From Mactra quadrangularis (Eukaryota; Mollusca; Bivalvia; Venerida; Mactridae): 64,000 bases of DNA. Shown here piece by piece: positions 10,010 to 21,501 of this stretch. Numbering within the stretch: the first letter of the stretch is position 1; each line of letters begins with the position of its first letter. A program made the position numbers and the translations under genes. The notes below the pieces were generated by a model. It saw nothing but the letters and a program-made list of their open reading frames with translations. It was not told where the DNA came from and ran no database searches. The stretch lies in assembly GCA_025267735.1 (NCBI GenBank), contig CM046299.1, positions 18,560,232 through 18,624,231 on the forward strand, given 5' to 3'.

Positions 10010-10370
10010 TTTTACTATAACTTTATTGTTTCTTTAGGTTTCAACTTAAAACTTTAAATTATAAATATATGTTCCTTATAATCCTTATTCTCATCTCATG
10101 TGACAAGGTTCATAACTCTAAATACATTTCTTCAAAATTATCTCCCCTTGAACGTAGAATTTCCTTACAAAATATTGTTTTTTACTGCATCTGTTTTATT
10201 TCTTTAGGTATCAACTTCAAACTTTGAATATATTTTCCTTTTTACCAACCACATCTGATGTGGTAAGGTTCATAACTCTGAACATTATTTTTTTAAGAAT
10301 TGTCTCCCCCTGAACTAGAATTTTCTTTAAAAATATTATTTTACTGTAACTTCTTTATTTCTTAAGGTAT
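10010..10370. repeat. Degenerate direct repeats of about 175 bp
   Basis: Two diverged units share TTTATTTCTTTAGGTATCAA, CATAACTCTGAA and ATTATCTCCCCTTGAAC. A related third piece follows the nested elements at 12433-12545. This is 3' flank of the arylsulfatase gene, with no coding signal. Confidence 0.55.
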
Positions 10371-10451
10371 GTATAGTCCTATTATTTTAACCTGTCACAC
10401 ATGAATATAATTTCATGGTATGTAGACAATCTTTATCTAGTTTACAAACTA

Positions 10452-11956
10452 CAGTCTAACTTGTGAACAAAGGACAGTCACGGGAAAATCCCAAAGTGTC
10501 CTTTGTGGACAGGTGTCCTCTATGGACAGGTTCTGATGGACATGCCACATAAAATGTAGAAAATGCTTCCCTGGTATTAGCCCGTACAAACTCCAACATA
10601 TAAACAAATGTTCTTAGTTATTAATTAGCTTTGCAATAGTCTCCCATTTGTACCCATTCAACAAATCTTATTAATCAACCCTTTGTTATGATGTCAAATA
10701 AGTGCGTTCCTTTGGCATTTTGACAAACTCATTTAGACTGTAATATCAGGACTCTAGTTTGAACAAAATTACAAGGGGAAATCAAGTCTCTTTCAGCTTA
10801 TTATAGAGCTTCTTCTTCTTTTCGTTCCCTCTTCAACATAATAGAGCAAAGTCTGGATGTTTGAAGACAAGTGAAGTTACATTAAATGAAATGGTTCTAC
10901 TCTAACCGTGAACTATACAAATCACGTATCCGAAATTTTGCATGTCCGAAAATATGTTCATTTTTGTAAAGAAAAACTCCAAGAATAAATAATTAATGAT
11001 TGTGGCGGACTATTATAACTTTCAAAAATTAAATTGCTTCATTCTGACCTCATTAGTACGATGAATATTACTTAAAAGTAATCCAGGAAAAAATAAAAAC
11101 AAAAAAATCACAGTCGTGTTTAGACAAAAAATCGCCGATTTTCGTACTTAGAGGTAAGTTTTAGACCAACATTAAAAAAATATCTGATATATAAGTTATT
11201 CAAAATTGAATGAAATAACGTCAACCAGTGTTTATTAATTTATAATTAATTAATAGGTAAGTGCATTTACTTGAATGTATTATTGATGGATGAATGACGA
11301 TGTTACTGAAAGGTAAACAATGAATTGCGTAATGGCGGCGTTTTTGGTTTGAAATGTTTAGACCTACGATTCAATAACTTAACTTGCAAGTCAGAATTGC
11401 TGGACATTTTTTAATTGATACATCAAATGAAAGTTTACACAATAAGGGATATGACTGTGTAAACTTACTTTTGATCGTAATTTAACAGGTAGAAATATTC
11501 TGTCATGTCCGTACTTTTGCTTGTTCGAAATGTCTATAAATTTCACGCCAATTATGGGAATTAAGACGAGCGATTTACTTAAGCAGACAGTTTTAACAAA
11601 TTGACTCGTAATAAAGGGGCTATAAAAACATTTAAGTCATAAAATCATAAGATTATCACCTCCTTGTATAAACTTTTATCATGATTAAGTCACGTGTTCG
11701 CCAACGTGTACTGCTGTTCAATAGACCGACGCGTAATATACGAAGTGTCACTTGTTAATTGGTAACTTCCGCGTGTCCGTTGTTTGGGGTCATAAAATGG
11801 ATTTGGGAGACAATACAGGTGTCCGCTGTCCGCAAACGACAGGTGTCCGCTGTCCAGGAGAAATTTAAAGAGCATTTTCGTTGGGGGGGAAATTGAAGTG
11901 TCCGTTGTCGTCAGGTGTCCGTTATGGAAAGGTGTCCGTTAGCTCAAGTTGGACTG
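10452..11956. mobile_element. TA-flanked TIR transposon, 1505 bp, non-autonomous
   Basis: The left end CAGTCTAACTTGTGAACAAA GGACA and the complement of the right end (CAGTCCAACTTGAGCTAACG GACA) are terminal inverted repeats, flanked by TA on both sides (10450-10451 and 11957-11958). This is the signature of the Tc1/mariner/pogo superfamily. Subterminal GTGTCC-type repeats (GGACAGGTGTCC, AGGTGTCCGCTGTCC) occur near both ends. No transposase frame survives. Confidence 0.85.
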
Positions 11957-11988
11957 TATAAATAGAGTGTTTATTTTAGAGTGTGTAG

Positions 11989-12375
11989 CAATCTGATTAA
12001 AACCCAATCTAAAATTTTCTGCTCGCCTACTCGCTAATTTCGGTCTGGCCTTTTTCAAATGAGGGTCACGTTCAGGTGACCTTTTCTCATCATAATATTC
12101 ATGACGAAATTGTTATGATACGTAACTTGTTTACATCGCCTATGTCTCGCAATTTGAAATGAGCGGCCAATCGCAGACTGTGAGTGATACCGCTGCTAGC
12201 AAGCCTTGGTCTAAAAATAGAAAATACGAAATCAAAATGTTATCAATAGTGTTTTGTCTAGATGAAAGCTACGCATTGATTGGTTGACACAAAGTTCATC
12301 TTGACGTGACCTTCCACAGAGACAGAAGAGATCCTGTACATCAGCGTTCTACAGGATATCTGTTCACGGAGATTG
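11989..12375. mobile_element. MITE family M9, copy 2 (387 bp)
   Basis: This copy starts CAATCTGATTAAAACC and ends GGAGATTG like the copy at 1819-2221, and the internal sequence matches throughout (for example GGTCACGTTCAGGTGACCTT). It is flanked by AGTGTGTAG (11980-11988) and AGTGTGTAC (12376-12384), a 9-bp duplication with one mismatch. Confidence 0.88.
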
Positions 12376-12432
12376 AGTGTGTACACACCATGCAATTATG
12401 TATAAGTGACAGGTCAATAAAATAGGACTATA

Positions 12433-12896
12433 CTTAATTAAAACTTCAAATATTTGTTCCTTATCATCACTCACATGATGTATGATAAGATTCATAACTC
12501 TAGCACACATTTGATACAAAATCCCCCCCCCCCCCCTTGTTACTCATGAATGTTTGTTACTTGTTATAATTTTATTTAAGCACCCTGATTAGTCGAGCAT
12601 TGACAGCTCTTGTTACTTTGGGATATAGCCGGGGGGGGTTTGTAACTCACATTTATATTACATTATGAATCTCTTCTATTAGATCTGGTGTTATATAGTA
12701 TAGTTTGCCTTTGTTATTACATTGTTACGTTCCCTTTATCTAGTGCAATGTAGATTTATAGCTGTATATTTGATTGAACTTCTCAAACATCATTTGGAAA
12801 GTTCTGTAAAATTAAATAAAACATTTATACAGTTGTACACAGTTGATAACTCTGTAGTTATAGGCAGACTTTTGAAAATTAATGGTTAGTTTTTTG
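12433..12896. other. AT-rich spacer with homopolymer tracts
   Basis: The stretch holds a C tract (about 12521-12536), a G tract near 12630 and an AATAAA at about 12816. No gene is seen. The AATAAA is about 3 kb from the arylsulfatase stop and behind several insertions, so it is unlikely to be that gene's signal. Confidence 0.4.
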
Positions 12897-12898
12897 TA

Positions 12899-13706
12899 CT
12901 GGTTGGCGTCCTACAACCGGACGTTTTTATAACTTTTTTGACAATAACTTTAAAACTGTTTACACTACACGCTAGATTTTTTACCTGGAAGAAGTTAGGT
13001 TCAAGGTCTCTCAAATGTCATCGATTTTTTTCTACTTTCTAAGTAAAGAACACATGTTTTGAGGCCCTGGCATAGGGTCATGAAATTGTGTTAATTTTGC
13101 TTCAAACTGTACCATGTTTCCGGAGTCCGTCAAATTTCATTAAAGTTGAAATTTATAAGATAATTGACATTTTACTGTCAAACATCAATTGATTAAACAT
13201 TTTACTTAAATATTTATTTGCTATTCTGGTACATACATAGAAAATATATACAAAACAAAGCTGTGTCGTCAATTAAACTTGGGCGGTATCAGACAACTGT
13301 TATTGAATTATTATATATGCCTTACCTTCCAGTTTGACGTTGAAACATTATCTTGCTGGTTTATTTTAAGTTTAATATTAAAAGTTTGTTAAATCTATAA
13401 GTTAATTTTTAGAAATGTTCGTCTGCAACACATGTTCTTGCACTTGACCCCTTTTTAATTGTGCGCACGCACAATGCATTACATGTAACTTTCCCCGCGA
13501 ACAGGAAACAGGTCAAATGACACGCAAATGTAAATATTGTATTTTCAACAATCATACTTACATAGTGGTGACTTTGTTGGTACCGGCTGTTACAAAATCA
13601 ATCGCTCGAGTGATCGACAACAAATGATCAAAGTAAACAACAAAATAAAGCGTCTACACAGGTGTCCGGATTTGTAGGACGTCCGAGTTTGTAGGTCACC
13701 AACCAG
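12899..13706. mobile_element. TA-flanked TIR transposon, 808 bp, non-autonomous
   Basis: The element starts CTGGTTGGCGTCCTACAACC and ends with GTAGGTCACCAACCAG, inverted repeats of about 16 bp with further internal repetition of CCTACAA...GGACG. TA lies on both sides (12897-12898 and 13707-13708), as for Tc1/mariner elements. No transposase was found. Confidence 0.85.
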
Positions 13707-13988
13707 TATATACTAAAGATACCCCATTTTAAGTTGAAAGGTATGACCATTGAATCATATGATTGACTTTTCTGTGACTTTGATATCTTGTTTTAACAAA
13801 TTTGTAATGATCTGTATAAAAATTGAAGACATAATAAAGTAATACTCAATCTTAAAATCATGTTTTATATATCTTCACATTATAGTAAAATGTAATTAAT
13901 ACTTTTTATACGCCCGTTTTGAAAAAATGGACGTATTATGGTATACCGTCTGTCCGTCCGCCCATCTATCCGTCCATCCTTCCGTTAG

Positions 13989-14106
13989 CTACAAGCATTC
14001 TGACGCTGAAGATGTCTTGTCTGACAGTCTTGAAAAGGAGGATATTTTTGGAAAATTGGATGAAAGTGACACTACCTCTAGTGATGAAGCTATGATGTCA
14101 ATTTGA
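13989..14106 (+). CDS. Possible terminal exon encoding an acidic tail
   Basis: After a CCGTTAG acceptor-like site, one frame reads YKHSDAEDVLSDSLEKEDIF then GKLDESDTTSSDEAMMSI and stop at 14104-14106. The composition is strongly acidic and serine-rich, unlike translation of the surrounding AT-rich DNA. An AATAAA follows about 15 nt after the stop. No upstream exon was recognised and units B and C do not show it, so it may be a piece of a retrocopy or a chance frame. Confidence 0.3.
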
Positions 14107-14489
14107 AATGAATTTTGAAATAAACACCATGTCACACACAATATATACTATAATCAACATGTGAAAAACCCGCCCAGTTCAGTCTTCTAACTAACAAAAT
14201 CAATTAACTGAGTGTCATCACGTGATATACTACCGATATACATATAATTGTTGACACTTGTACCTTCAATGAAGACCAATAAATGATAAGCTACTTAAAC
14301 ACTTAATCTGTTTTTACCAGAGACATATAAGTTGAAAAAGTAATTTCAACAAATACTTAAAATTATGATATTAAATGTTTTTTTTACACATGAATCAAAC
14401 AACTTTCTAACTGTGCACGGAGAAAAGTTTTTTGTATTATTGCTCAGTAGTATCTACCACACGCTTGTATATATATACAATTTTAACGA

Positions 14490-14605
14490 ACGGTCATCTC
14501 AGCAGGGGTTAACTTTGAGAGCGTAGAGCGCTGGACATATATATCGAAGTTAAGCAACGAAATGTAAGGTTAATCTTTGGATGGGTGTCCGTAGAGGATT
14601 AGTGA
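14490..14605 (+). ncRNA. 5S rRNA-like sequence (SINE3-type head or 5S pseudogene)
   Basis: The stretch contains CGGTCATCTCAGCAGGGGTT, GAGAGCGTAGAGCGCTGGAC, TATCGAAGTTAAGCAACG, GGTTAATCTTTGGATGGGTG and TCCGTAGAGG in the order and spacing of 5S rRNA. The internal promoter core (GAAGTTAAGCAACG) and the GGATGGGTG block are preserved, while the acceptor-stem ends are not. It is therefore a degenerate copy, most simply the 5S-derived head of a SINE. Confidence 0.75.
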
Positions 14606-15276
14606 CAGCGCAAAGCCAGTTTCATAAAAAAATTTTTTTATTTTTTTTAATAGACCGCAACAAATTAATCGTAATGTTCGTCTGATTTCTCGCACCTTAA
14701 AATCCAAAAAAATGCGTCCGCATCTTGAAATGAAGGCATCATAAATTTCGGAAAATCAGAAGTTTTCACACTAGACCAAGTAGAAATTGAACTAAAAATT
14801 AGAAATTTGAGTTCTAAATAGCAAAATAAATCAGAAATTTCACTGTTACTGTAAAGCAGTAATATATTCTTGCTAACATACGGCATTAGAAATTACAATG
14901 ACACAATCCATTGTTCAGAAATATGATAACTGCACTCTGTCTTAGACCGTTAACTGAACATTAACTCACTCTACATACCTTATCTTGATGTGTGACGTCA
15001 TACGTGTCTTTGTAGTGTAAAATATGAAGATTGATCCACAGAGAGCAGATAGGACAGGGAGAAAAAATTACATTGAATTTCCTACAATTATTACGTGATT
15101 ACACTATAGATATATGGTTATATGTTATATAAGAAAGTCCATACTTTTTCTGCTCTTTTTAACTTACGGTAAATAAATGTCTAAGAAACCGCACAAATTT
15201 ATTTTTCGCTTTCGCTCGCTTCTCAAAATTCAAAATATGGAAAAAGAATTTAATTGCTCTTAAGCCCCATTCTTTA

Positions 15277-15503
15277 GAACAAAATACATAGAACATGTGA
15301 TCAATTTGTTGTGGCCTTAACTCAATGGCAACACATTGTTTAGGTCACATCGTGACCAGCAATCCACCTATCACTGTTCCTGAAAAGACTCAATCTCTGG
15401 ATTACTACTAGATGCAATTCAGTGACTGAACCCTGCCGTATTAAAATGATTTAGAATCAGTGGTAGGAGGGAGAATGACCGTAGAAATTATTTCATGGCA
15501 TAG
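15277..15503 (-). mobile_element. SINE family 1, 5'-truncated
   Basis: On the - strand it reads ATGAAATAATTTCTACGGTC, ATTCTCCCTCCTACC, ACTGATTCTAAATC, AGGAACAGTGATAGGTGG and GTGTTGCCATTGAGTTAAGG, matching the body and tail of 7358-7662. The tRNA head is missing. Confidence 0.7.
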
Positions 15504-15604
15504 CTCCACAAAATTATGATGTTTCGTTTTTCGTCCGTAAATTTGAAATTACAAGGTTCAATGATATCGATGAACAATATTTGGTTCAATTTAAAACAAA
15601 GAAA

Positions 15605-15775
15605 TATGTTTAGACAAAGAACTGTGTGTATACTGCAAGAACTATTTTGTATAACCATTACGTGCTTCACCTCGCGTAGGTAGTAAAATCCCAAAAATCC
15701 AGGGAAGACCCCCCACGAATCCTTCCGAGACTATTCATACATGAAAGGTCGAGGTGTTCCGAATGGTATGTCAGC
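15605..15775. repeat. Dispersed repeat R-GTT, copy 1
   Basis: About 160 bp containing CTGTGTGTATACTGCAAGAA, CCTCGCGTAGGTAGTAAAAT, CCTTCCGAGACTATTCAT and GTCGAGGTGTTCCGAATG. Copies lie at 43740-43885 and 55550-55725. Copy 1 is far from the SRCR gene of its unit whereas the other two lie in intron 1 of their SRCR genes, which suggests a mobile sequence rather than simple duplication. Confidence 0.65.
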
Positions 15776-15890
15776 ATAAACTGTTTGAGGTTGTTTAGTA
15801 AAAACTGGTTTAAACAGTCACCTGCTGTAAGTGGCCAATCCGGACACGTACCGTCACTGGTAGCTTAATGCAGTTTATACAGTATGTAAG
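15776..15890. mobile_element. Fragment related to the TIR element at 21502-22166
   Basis: The segment contains CAGTCACCTGCTGTAAGTGG and TTAATGCAGTTTATACAGTA, which match the internal and terminal repeats of the element at 21502-22166. Only about 100 bp remain. Confidence 0.5.
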
Positions 15891-16867
15891 CTGACTTTAT
15901 TGTTTCTGCATTTTCCGAAGAAAAATATAAAAAAACTGCATAACGGTTTTGGTAATATCTTTATTCATTTTAAATTAACCGGAAAAATTGCCTATCATGT
16001 GGTTAAATTTCCCGGTAATTCGATTTCAAAATTAGGTTACATGATTGTGTAAACGTAATCTACTTCTGACAAGATATACCTCCAAAAGTTCATTCACGCA
16101 TTCACAGTTTATATTGTACTAAATAGAATTTCAAAATTTTGCAAAAACAGTTTATCGTTACATGATTTTCATATTTTCAGTACATTTGTCTAATGGGTAT
16201 GAAATATTTAAAATATCTCAAACTTGATATTGGTTCACTGAGATACATCGACCATAGTCTCGAAGGCTGATAGATAATTGTTGCTGCAACTCGAAAAATC
16301 AGATGTACCAACAGAAATTCCATTTTCATTGCATGAATAATGAATAAAGTAAACAATGCTATACATGTAATAATTCTTCAAATCTGAACTTAGAAATTGG
16401 AGCAATTTTATTAATTTTACTGTGAAGAAACTTTTGGAGGGCAGTGTACGTTATAAGCATTCCCACGCTGGTGTAAATAAGCGACCAACTCGACCTACTA
16501 CTGTCAGTTTTTGCTGATACTTCAAATTGGCTTGCACTAGGCTTACCAGTCACAGAGGTACAATATATATACAACAGCAACAGAATAACATCATACGGTT
16601 TAGTAAATGAATCTGGGTTATTAGGCCAGTAAACGGAGGGTTAGACCTTGAACTAAATTTTGCTCTGTGCGAAAGAGTATGCTTCACACAATAACCCTTT
16701 TTAAACCTCCCAGGAATCCCCCGAGTACTTCGTCTGTAATTTCAATGAATTTTTAAAAAAAATATCGCGGGTGGTAGAACCCTGCTTGATGAGTATAGTG
16801 AATGAGAATGGACGCTTCCAAAATTACTTTTATGCGTGGGTAAGGGAAATCCCCTGACTGCACTTCA

Positions 16868-16905
16868 GGGGCAGGAACGGGAAAGGGCAGGAACGGGAAA
16901 GGGTT
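16868..16905. repeat. Short tandem repeat GGGCAGGAACGGGAAA
   Basis: Two to three copies of GGGCAGGAACGGGAAA occur in a row, unusually GC-rich for this window. The surrounding 16600-17287 has no recognisable gene. Confidence 0.6.
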
Positions 16906-17287
16906 AGGGACGGGATCCTGCACATATCCCCCTCCAATTCTATACTGCTAAAATGGAATAATTACGGAACTCAGGTACTTAAAAAAAGAACTTTCTAGAT
17001 GAAAATCAATATATAATAAGAATCCAAAATAAGATGTGTGCATAAATTCAATACAAAATTTTAACAGAAATTGCAAAGAAACGACCGCTTTAAGGTTATA
17101 TCTTTTAGGAGTTTTTGTTCGTGTATAAAGTTTTTTTAGTGGACAAATATTTTTAGTTAAATGTCTAGCAGTGCCTTAAATGATGTGTATGAAACACGGG
17201 CACTAAAAAAAGTTTGTTCATAAAAATCTGAACTTAAAACATAATGAAGATGTATAAAAAAACTCTTTACAAATTTCAACTGAAATT

Positions 17288-17873
17288 GCAGTTTTACAGT
17301 TTATTTCAACAGCATATCAGTACATTGTACTTATGACTATATAACATACATACATATAATCTAAACATGAAAATATATAAACATAGTGATAAGCACACAG
17401 GTAAGGTATTTCAATAAACCATGCAATATACAAACATTTAAGCAGCACTTACAACAGTTTATGTTACAATGATTTAAACATGGAACTTATAGCTAGTTTG
17501 TGTGTTTGTACGTTTTAATAAATTTGAATAGCAGAAAGTAAACATATTTTTACAACATGTTGTACGTATATAAGACTTAGATAAATAAAAATAAATAAAC
17601 AAAAGTTACAATTAAATTATTAGACATTAAGTATGGATGCCAACTTATCTTTCCTTAATTTCATAGAAGTAAAAGTAAATACATTTTGACAATTTGTCCA
17701 GAACATGTTCATTTGTATTCGCCATTAAATAGTAAAATTTATTTAGTGAAGGCAAAGATGTTTGTTTAAAATATTTAATTCTGGCTTCTTTTAATGATTG
17801 GCAACACATTAGAAAATGGTATTCAGTTTCTATGGCATTCTGTGAGCATAATTTACAAATTCTTTGTTGTACG
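17288..17873 (-). mobile_element. LINE 3' end with intact C-terminal frame
   Basis: On the - strand an open frame ends at 17645-17647. It reads RICKLCSQNAIETEYHFLMC, then CQSLKEARIKYFKQTSLPSL and onward to EIKER. The CxxC...EYHFLxxC pattern is the zinc-finger-like end of a non-LTR retrotransposon polyprotein and matches the pattern in the + strand LINE at 23262-24787. A 3' UTR of about 350 bp follows and ends near TGAAATAAACTG. The 5' truncation is at about 17873, abutting the degenerate repeats. Confidence 0.82.
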
Positions 17874-18235
17874 CTTATTCATCAGTACTAAATCTACTCG
17901 ACTACAAAGGGATGTAATTTTAGATGATTTTTTGGAGTTGTGGCCCATTTAACTTTTTAATTAGGGTACTTTTAAGTGAAATACTTCCAATTCTTGTCAA
18001 GATATTTAAATGATAGTTAGTATGCTTATTCATCAGTACTACATCTACACGACTACAAAGGGACATAACTCTTGATGATTTTTTGGAGTTACCCCCTTTA
18101 TTTTAATATTGAAATTTGTTAAAATTGAAATATTAATAGTTCCTTATAAAGACATTTAAATAAAAATAGGAATGCTTATTAATTGAAACTATGTCTACTT
18201 AACTATGAAGGGACATTACTATGTTGGGCTGGCAC
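17874..18235. repeat. Degenerate tandem repeats of about 150 bp (unit A)
   Basis: Two to three diverged units share ATGCTTATTCATCAGTACTA, CGACTACAAAGGGA and GATGATTTTTTGGAGTT. Comparable blocks occur near 42030-42520 (unit B) and 53880-54350 (unit C), where ACGGTGAAGAGACGTAAC and TCTGTAAAGGAACGTAA mark the units. Confidence 0.65.
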
Positions 18236-18239
18236 GATA

Positions 18240-20770
18240 TACTGGTATATAGAGATATACAACTGTGGCAACACGTACTGCGGTACGAATTTAACGTACC
18301 GGTATTAGGCGATATATTTTATTTCATTTAAAAATTCTTCCCTTTACGATATTAAAGTATCGAAACGTCAGATTTTCCATTGTCCATTCAATATTAGCTC
18401 TAAGTACAAGAATTTTACTGACTAAGGCGTGTTCAATTGATTGTATGGACTTCCGCAGAATTATTCTTGTATTGACTACTTCGGGACAGGAAGTTGTTAA
18501 ACAAGCATGGCGTCTAGGAGCTCAATATCTAGGATGTCCTAAATGATCGTTTACCAGGTTTTTTTGTCAAGTGTAATTGTAATTTTGGATGGCACTGTAT
18601 ATATTTTCTAACCAGTCTAGAATCGAAAAACTTTTATATTTATTACTAGATCATTTGACAGACACAACTTTATATATACAATTATCACTGAAATAGAGCC
18701 AGGAAGGTTATCCTGTCATAAAAGTGTACCTGCTGTGCTTTGCTATGCAGTGTTTTATACAATCTTACCAGGGGTCACAAAAATCCGATATCGCACACTT
18801 TAAAATTAGGGAAAACTCTTAAAAAATCCAAAACTTTTGGAAAAAAGTGCAAAAGGGACCAAAACTTCATTTAGCTATTTAAAAGATAAAAATGCTACAG
18901 AAACTAGAAACATTTAGCTTTCTCATGTCGTTTACACAAATTTGATCAAATGACTGGAAAAGCTTCGTTTCTTAACTTGTATTAGCATGGGTATTTATTT
19001 TCCTTCTTATTTTTTTAGTAACGTGCGTGGGTAATCAAATAAAAACTCATAAGGGACCAAAACTTTACAATTTTACAAAAAAAGTAAAAACAGCCAAATG
19101 AAAGAAGAAAGTTTAAACATTTTTACGTCATTTGCACTAAATTGATATCTTAAAAAATAAAAGAGATATGACAGTTCAAAGATTTTACCCCATATACTTT
19201 TCTATTGTAAATCGAATATCGGCTTGAGATTATGCATGTGCCTGGAAGTTGGACATGATAAAAGATTTAGTATGTTTTCTTACACAATTTTTTATTTTAA
19301 TATCGTTTCATCAGTTCTTACAGTGCTTTGATAAACAAGGAATGAGACAACTTAAATATATACCATGATATATACTGTTCTTACATTATGTTGTTGAAAG
19401 ATATCTAGGTATCGTCTGCATTTTACATTCTTTCTCATTTATGTTGGCTAGATTCCAAACAATTCTAATCTAAAGTTAGTGTAAAACATTCTTATTAAGC
19501 AGGATGTTATATTTGCTAGAGTTTCCTGTACTGATAATATTATATAAATACTGCGTAGAAAAGAAAAAAAAAACAAATTAGTTTTATCAGCCAACATCTT
19601 GAATGCCCTTGAATTTTCTCAAACTTTTCTAGGAACATTTTATCTTATTCACATGTTTTGTTCACTTGACATCCTGTTCTATATCATTGCATTCTGATAA
19701 ACAACATCAGGTTTTCAAATCTAAAACGTACTTGTTTATAAAAACAACACCTAGCTTAAATATTTGGCAGTAATGTTCCACACTCTTTTAAGGTAAATGA
19801 TTTCTAATCTATTTCATTCACAAATCCAGAAAAGTCTTAAGCTTTTACTGGGAGATTCCAGCCTTTTTTACTCAAATAAATGTTCAATAAACCCAGAGAC
19901 ATAGTTATCTATGTCTCTGATAAACTGTACTATTAATGCGAAACCGTATCTAGTATTATCTACACTACTATGGTACGAAACAACGAATAATAAATTGCAT
20001 AGATAAATGGGTGTCCCGATACCTTAATGTAACTATTATAAATCTAGGTTAGCTAAACACTTGTGTAACCTGATACTGGGAGTAACAACATTTCCTAAAA
20101 CAGTTAACTTGTTTCTTGGAATCGTATGATGAATTATGGCTAACTTCGAGGGGCATTCAAAATGTACTGTAAAATAGAAAAATAGAATATCTGTAATCAA
20201 TGAAAACGACGTCGATTTGGATATTTTAAGACTGTTGAGTTAACATCATGCTTGTGATGAAAGTGTTGTCGTATTCTTTTCAGTTAAATCGTAGTTGTGA
20301 CACAGTAGCAGAGTCTCGATTCCTAAACAGGAGAACCTGATTGTTTATTATTTATTTAAACTTATTATTTTTTCACCGTTGAGTTAGAAGTTGTTTGTTC
20401 TTGTGGAACAGAAAGTGATAACTGTAAAAGAAAGATGGTTAAAGCATAAAATAAAACGTTGCTAATCGACCTAAAATCCAATTATATTCGAAGTATAGGT
20501 ACTAATTTCTATATATCTTTGTGTAAATTTTATACACTTTTGTTATTGTGTATATTTTTATCTATGTATCACATGAAACAAAAACAATAAATATCTTCGT
20601 AAAACAGTAAAATTGAAATAAAAAAATACTGAAACCTGACTTCACAGCATATGCTCTGAAATTTACATTCTATTTGTACCACAAAGCTGAAATAATTCAT
20701 TTTCTCTCGAACTCGACTTCCTATTACTTGTTGAAAGTCCCTCATTTTTTAAAATATACCTATAGTTACT
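18240..20770. other. Non-coding, upstream flank of SRCR gene A
   Basis: No gene is recognised. From about 19290 onward the sequence aligns with 39230-40690 and 51080-52460, for example GTATCGTCTGCATTTTA, CATCTTGAATGC and GGGTGTCCCGATACCTTAAT. This shared upstream block is close to identical between B and C and clearly diverged in A. Confidence 0.6.
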
Positions 20771-20777
20771 TTCATTG

Positions 20778-20883
20778 TGTATATAATGTGAAGATAAGAG
20801 ACCGCAGTATCACAACTGTTAAAGCATTGAAGTGAAAGGTTTGGAATTACGGAGCATTTTGAGAACACAACTTTCATCAGTCA
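20778..20883 (+). promoter_or_regulatory. Core promoter and 5' non-coding exon of SRCR gene A
   Basis: TATATAAT at 20780-20787 is followed about 25 bp later by CCGCAGTATCACAACTG, a plausible initiator near 20806. The non-coding exon would run to 20883 (CATCAGTCA), where GTAAGTTTG forms a strong donor. The same arrangement, with better conserved sequence than its surroundings, is seen at 40697-40800 and 52470-52573. The start site is inferred. Confidence 0.6.
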
Positions 20884-21501
20884 GTAAGTTTGTTTTTATA
20901 TTCATTTATTCTATTCATTTATCTAGACAATGTTATGATTTTGTTATCTTAGTTTAATTTTCGTATTTATTACGGATGCTTATCTCTATGTACCATTTTT
21001 TTCTTAGAATGTTTTTCTGTTTGTTCATTTATTGTGTTTGTTTGATTTTCATGACAATATTTCACAACACTACATTATGTATGGCGTGTAGTCAACCAAC
21101 ACCGTTTCATGGACGGCTAAATCTTAGATTTAGACTAAAGCGTCATACTTTCGTCAGTATTTGACAATTTCCCAACATGATTTAATTAATCTAATACATG
21201 TATTCAAAATTACTTGTCTAAACAAAAACTAAAGTGTCTAAATGTGTTAAGAATACGGTTAAAAATATTTAATATAAAATGACATAGATTATGAAAAATA
21301 TTTAACGCATTCTGGTTATCGCATCTAAAATTATAGTTTATATACAAAACACCATGTTATAAACAGATTTGAACAAATTTTACAACTTTTCAGAACACTG
21401 CATGACTACTTTGTATCTGTTTCTATACAATTTTCGGAGAGTTAAAGAAAAGTTGATGCTTGGTTTGCAGTCAGTGAACTAGCAACTTTAAATTGTTTGT
21501 A

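Larger units (their letters stand above)
10372..12432. mobile_element. Hairpin MITE split by two later insertions
   Basis: The left arm TATAGTCCTATTATTTTAAC CTGTCAC, continuing to CATGGTA, is the imperfect complement of the right arm that starts ACCATGCAATTATG and ends AATAGGACTATA. Removing the elements 10452-11956 and 11989-12375 with their target duplications leaves a foldback element of about 150 bp. It is therefore older than both insertions. Confidence 0.7.

Noticed and set aside
16359..16642. A - strand frame of about 95 codons containing a hydrophobic stretch and ending ISKFRFEELLHV
   Set aside because: There is no ATG at its head, no splice context that I could confirm, no match in units B or C and no recognised domain. 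Coding status is unproven.
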